From Candidatus Woesearchaeota archaeon (GTDB lineage: Archaea; Nanobdellota; Nanobdellia; Woesearchaeales; CG1-02-33-12), in the NCBI GenBank assembly GCA_003561825.1, contig PWVO01000012.1:1-8165 (forward strand): 8,165 nucleotides of DNA, given 5' to 3'. The notes below the pieces were generated by a model, which worked only from the letters and a program-made list of their open reading frames with translations, had not been told where the DNA came from and did no database searches. Shown here piece after piece: positions 7,115-8,165 of the stretch. Every line of letters begins with the position of its first letter. Position 1 is the stretch's first letter. The translations under genes were made by a program, and so were the position numbers.

Positions 7115-7130
7115 TTAAATTTAAATATAC
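7115..7130 (+). promoter_or_regulatory. TATA promoter of the thermosome gene
   Basis: The AT-rich stretch at 7115-7130 contains TTTAAATA (7120-7127) and ends in TATAC, as does the promoter at 1355-1359. Aligning the two on TATAC puts the transcription start near 7150, leaving a leader of about 30 bases before the ATG at 7180. The stretch is also palindromic (TTAAATTTAA, 7115-7124), which may be a regulator site or simply base composition. I see no sequence that I can call a heat-shock operator with confidence. Confidence 0.6.
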
Positions 7131-7164
7131 ACAGAAATTTGCATTCTCAGAAAAAAAGACAAAC

Positions 7165-7172
7165 AGGGGGGA
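7165..7172 (+). promoter_or_regulatory. G-rich ribosome-binding site of the thermosome gene
   Basis: A run of six G's (7166-7171) within AGGGGGGA lies eight bases before the ATG at 7180 and can pair, partly through G-U, with the CCUCC end of archaeal 16S rRNA. It supports ATG7180 as the start and shows that this transcript has a leader, unlike the two genes with TATA boxes close to their ATGs. Confidence 0.65.
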
Positions 7173-7179
7173 TTTTAAA

Positions 7180-8165
7180 ATGGCAAACCAGCAAATACAG
7201 CCAATATTCATACTGCCAGAAGGCTACCAGAGAACAACTGGCAGGAATGCACAAAGAAACAATATAATGGCAGCTCAGATGGTAGCTGAGACAGTAAGAA
7301 CAACACTCGGCCCAAAAGGCATGGACAAGATGCTTGTGGACTCACTTGGAGATGTAATTGTAACAAATGACGGAGTAACAATCCTTGAGGAGATAAACAT
7401 AGAGCATCCTGCTGCAAAAATGATAGTCGAGGTTGCAAAAACCCAGGAGGACGAGGTTGGAGACGGCACAACAACAGCAGTAGTGCTTGCAGGAGAGCTT
7501 CTCAAAAAAGCAGAAGACCTTCTTGAGGAGAACATCCATCCGACAGTTATATCAAAAGGATACAGGATTGCCTCAGAAAAAGCGCAGAAAATACTTAATG
7601 AGATATCTGAAAAAGTCAATGAAAAAGACACAGATCTCCTTAAAAACATAGCAGTAACAGCAATGACAGGCAAGGGAGCAGAAACAGCAAAAGAAAAGCT
7701 TGCTGAGATATGCGTAAAAGCAGTCATGCAAATAATAGACAGAAACGGCAGCGAGATCAGCATAGACATAGAGAACGTAAAGCTCGACAAGAAAGTAGGA
7801 GGCGGGATTGAGGACTCCGAGCTTGTGCAGGGCATAATACTTGACAAGGAAAGGGTCCACTCAGGAATGCCCCTCTCAGTTAAGAATGCAAAAATACTCT
7901 TGCTCGACTCAGCAATAGAAGTAAAAAGCACAGAGATGGATGCAAAAATCCAGATCACAGACCCGGGCCAGATGCAGGCATTCATAGACCAGGAAGAAAA
8001 AATCCTGAGAAACATGACAGACAAGATATCAAATTCAGGCGCAAATGTGGTATTCTGCCAGAAAGGCATAGATGACCTTGCCCAGCATTTCCTTGCAAAA
8101 AAAGGCATTTACGCATCACGCAGGGTGAAAAAAAGCGACATGGAAAAGCTTGCAAGGGCAACAGG
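7180..8165 (+). CDS. ths: Thermosome subunit (group II chaperonin), 3'-truncated
   Basis: The first 328 residues of an archaeal group II chaperonin of usually about 540-550 residues. Subunits of this family form double-ring, ATP-driven protein-folding complexes in the cytoplasm, closed by a built-in lid. The N-terminal signature [15 protein letters not shown] is followed by the phosphate-binding LGPKG (43-47), NDG (63-65) and GDGTTT (94-99), whose Asp95 acts in ATP hydrolysis. [17 protein letters not shown] and IHPTVI follow. The intermediate domain includes MTGKGAE. The apical domain includes EDSEL, DKERVH and [15 protein letters not shown], then [15 protein letters not shown]. The end at 8165 lies inside the conserved KLARATG motif, so the C-terminal equatorial half, with the second catalytic Asp, is outside the window. 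The residue after NDG is Val rather than the commoner Ala. Alpha and beta subunits cannot be told apart from this piece. The start is supported by family alignment and the strong ribosome-binding site. Confidence 0.98.
   Translation, partial: MANQQIQPIFILPEGYQRTTGRNAQRNNIMAAQMVAETVRTTLGPKGMDKMLVDSLGDVIVTNDGVTILEEINIEHPAAKMIVEVAKTQEDEVGDGTTTAVVLAGELLKKAEDLLEENIHPTVISKGYRIASEKAQKILNEISEKVNEKDTDLLKNIAVTAMTGKGAETAKEKLAEICVKAVMQIIDRNGSEISIDIENVKLDKKVGGGIEDSELVQGIILDKERVHSGMPLSVKNAKILLLDSAIEVKSTEMDAKIQITDPGQMQAFIDQEEKILRNMTDKISNSGANVVFCQKGIDDLAQHFLAKKGIYASRRVKKSDMEKLARAT

Noticed and set aside
7275..8108. Long open frame on the minus strand (277 residues)
   Set aside because: It lies opposite the clearly conserved thermosome gene. 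Its Ser- and Phe-rich translation is what the reverse of such codons gives, and it has no promoter of its own.
1..8165. CRISPR array, tRNA, rRNA, transposon ends or attachment sites
   Set aside because: I found no regularly spaced repeats, cloverleaf sequence, transposase-like protein or flanking direct repeats on either strand by eye.

Overview
The window looks archaeal, most likely from a DPANN lineage of the Woesearchaeota/Pacearchaeota kind. This is my reading of features, not a database result. The support is a group II chaperonin (thermosome) gene at the right edge, archaeal TATA-box promoters placed so that two genes would have leaderless transcripts, an archaeal class III (prepilin-peptidase type) signal peptide, and Arg codons that are mostly AGA/AGG. 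All six genes are on the + strand and packed tightly. I see no tRNA, rRNA, CRISPR array, transposase or long direct DNA repeat.

Left part (1-1337): the 3' end of a gene that starts before the window. It encodes a probable cell-surface protein with repeated D-x-x-G-N beta-hairpin units, then a helical stretch, then a beta-rich C-terminal domain. A new promoter follows at about 1339-1358.

Centre (1379-6808): an apparent three-gene operon. The first gene encodes a 632-residue protein anchored by a class III signal peptide. It overlaps by ATGA the gene for an 892-residue Sec-secreted protein with 24 cysteines. Four bases later comes a gene for a 283-residue protein with about six membrane segments. 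The secreted protein has the same domain order as the first, partial protein (hairpin repeats, helical part, beta C-terminus), so the two look like related surface proteins. I infer that these genes build or display an uncharacterised cell-surface structure. Their function is unknown to me, and no enzyme motif is visible in them.

Right part (6809-8165): a short promoter region, a 72-residue acidic zinc-ribbon protein with its own promoter of the leaderless type, then a promoter and a 5' leader with a strong G-rich ribosome-binding site in front of the thermosome subunit gene, which runs off the window after 328 codons. These last two genes are ordinary housekeeping or regulatory neighbours. 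The unexplained biology is in the surface-protein group.
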